From positions 10,350 through 30,247 of the forward strand of contig NAOQ01000241.1 of NCBI GenBank assembly GCA_002751075.1: DNA of 19,898 bases, written 5' to 3'. Made by a program: the position numbers and the translations under genes. Positions 19,086 to 19,898 of this stretch are shown here, in pieces. Position 1 is the first letter of the stretch, and each line of letters opens with the position of its first letter. The stretch comes from Ichthyophonus hoferi (lineage: Eukaryota; Opisthokonta; Ichthyosporea; Ichthyophonida; Ichthyophonidae). The notes below the pieces were generated by a model. The model was not told the DNA's origin. It made no database searches and saw only the letters and a program-made list of their open reading frames with translations.

Positions 19086-19898
19086 CTGAATATATTGACA
19101 TTCCTGAATGATTTGGAGCATTGTAATATTGAGTGGTATATTCTTCATATGTGATGAAAACATAAAGATCTTTACTCCGCTGGTAGAAAGGATATGTGCT
19201 AATTGTTGAGTACTGAAAGATCTTTGTGGGATAAATCAGCAGTAGATGCCTGATAAGACTGTTGAGGAACTGAGCACATGATAGCTGAAAATTGGTGGGT
19301 ATATGGAGGCTGAGGCAGTCCAGGTTGTGTGAAAGATGGTATTACTGGAGGTGATACATGTGATACCTTAATGTATGTGGGGGCAGTTAGGTGAGGTAGG
19401 AATAGAGGATGGGCGCTCCTAGTCTCAGATAAAAATTCCGAATGAGTCCCTATTAAGAGGTTTGAATTGGGCACATTGGATGGGATGCATTGTGCAGAGA
19501 GTGATGAAACAGGTTGTACAGGTGGTGCTGGTTATGAAACCAGTTGGGTGGACATTATAGCTGACAGACTTTCCTAGAACGCCAGTCTTTGCATGATCTG
19601 GGTAATCATTTGATGTAGTTGCAGGAGTTGCATTAAACTATCTTCATGCCACTGATTTGTATTGTGTAACTCAGCTTGGAGATAAGCGATTTTTAGGATT
19701 GGAGACTCTGATAGTGGAGTCTTGTGAGGTCAGGACTCATAATTGAACGGTGGTTGATCCATATTCATTACATCAGGGCTAGGTGTGTTGAGCGATGAAT
19801 GCCCCATATAATCAAAGAAGCCTGTAACGTTAGCAGGTTCTTTTTGGTGACTTCCAAAAAATGAAGATGTGCAAAGGGATTAACAAAAGGTGTTCTGA
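19086..19898 (-). mobile_element. Second Ty1/copia-like fossil piece, inverted, running off the window
   Basis: The reverse complement matches 16878-17690 of the first piece, with long shared runs such as GCTTATCTCCAAGCTGAG and ATGCAAAGACTGG. It covers the Gag-proximal part only and is broken. The two pieces are about three quarters to four fifths identical by eye, so they are separate old copies or an old inverted duplication. The exact junction between the pieces is uncertain by some 25 bases around 19060-19086. Confidence 0.7.

Noticed and set aside
1-19898. CRISPR arrays, operons, rRNA genes, prokaryotic mobile elements
   Set aside because: No spaced identical repeats, rRNA-like sequence or tight gene clusters were seen, and the spliced gene shows the DNA is eukaryotic.

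Overview
This is AT-rich animal nuclear DNA with one intron-containing, clearly functional gene, one compact single-exon gene, and much decayed repeat sequence. Introns of 0.2-0.9 kb, poly(A) signals, tRNA-headed repeat remnants, microsatellites and a Ty1/copia-type fossil all point to a eukaryote. The main gene is a mitochondrial ketone-body enzyme very close to its animal orthologues. The AT richness and modest introns would suit an invertebrate, perhaps an early-branching one such as a sponge, but I cannot prove the taxon.

Layout. 1-3.8 kb is a mosaic of old dispersed repeats: block alpha 76-400, a tRNA-headed SINE-like element 425-870, block gamma 1832-1990, a CAGAGC minisatellite 2277-2365 and block beta 2640-2765. 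At 3888-4436 lies an intact 182-codon ORF whose centre carries a SILK-like motif followed by an RVxF-type motif, the arrangement of protein phosphatase 1 inhibitor-2. Poly(A) signals follow about 210 bp downstream. Blocks alpha, beta and gamma recur side by side at 6358-7280, where alpha is interrupted by a 274-bp multi-hairpin insertion. From 7.3 to 10.3 kb I see TA tracts, an ATT microsatellite and no recognisable gene.

10374-14560 is a complete eight-exon gene for succinyl-CoA:3-ketoacid CoA-transferase (SCOT/OXCT1). It encodes 541 aa, and all seven introns could be placed from protein continuity and GT-AG sites. The enzyme activates acetoacetate with CoA taken from succinyl-CoA, so that ketone bodies can enter the TCA cycle in mitochondria. 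Its introns contain complementary GGATA/TATCC repeats, a shared acceptor cassette, strong acceptor-like decoys and a strand-biased excess of ATTGG.

15.1-16.75 kb holds a third gamma copy and a second SINE-like copy. 16.85-19.9 kb holds two decayed Ty1/copia-like retroelement pieces in convergent orientation, forming an inverted repeat. The right-hand piece runs off the window. There is no sign of an operon-like relation between the two host genes.
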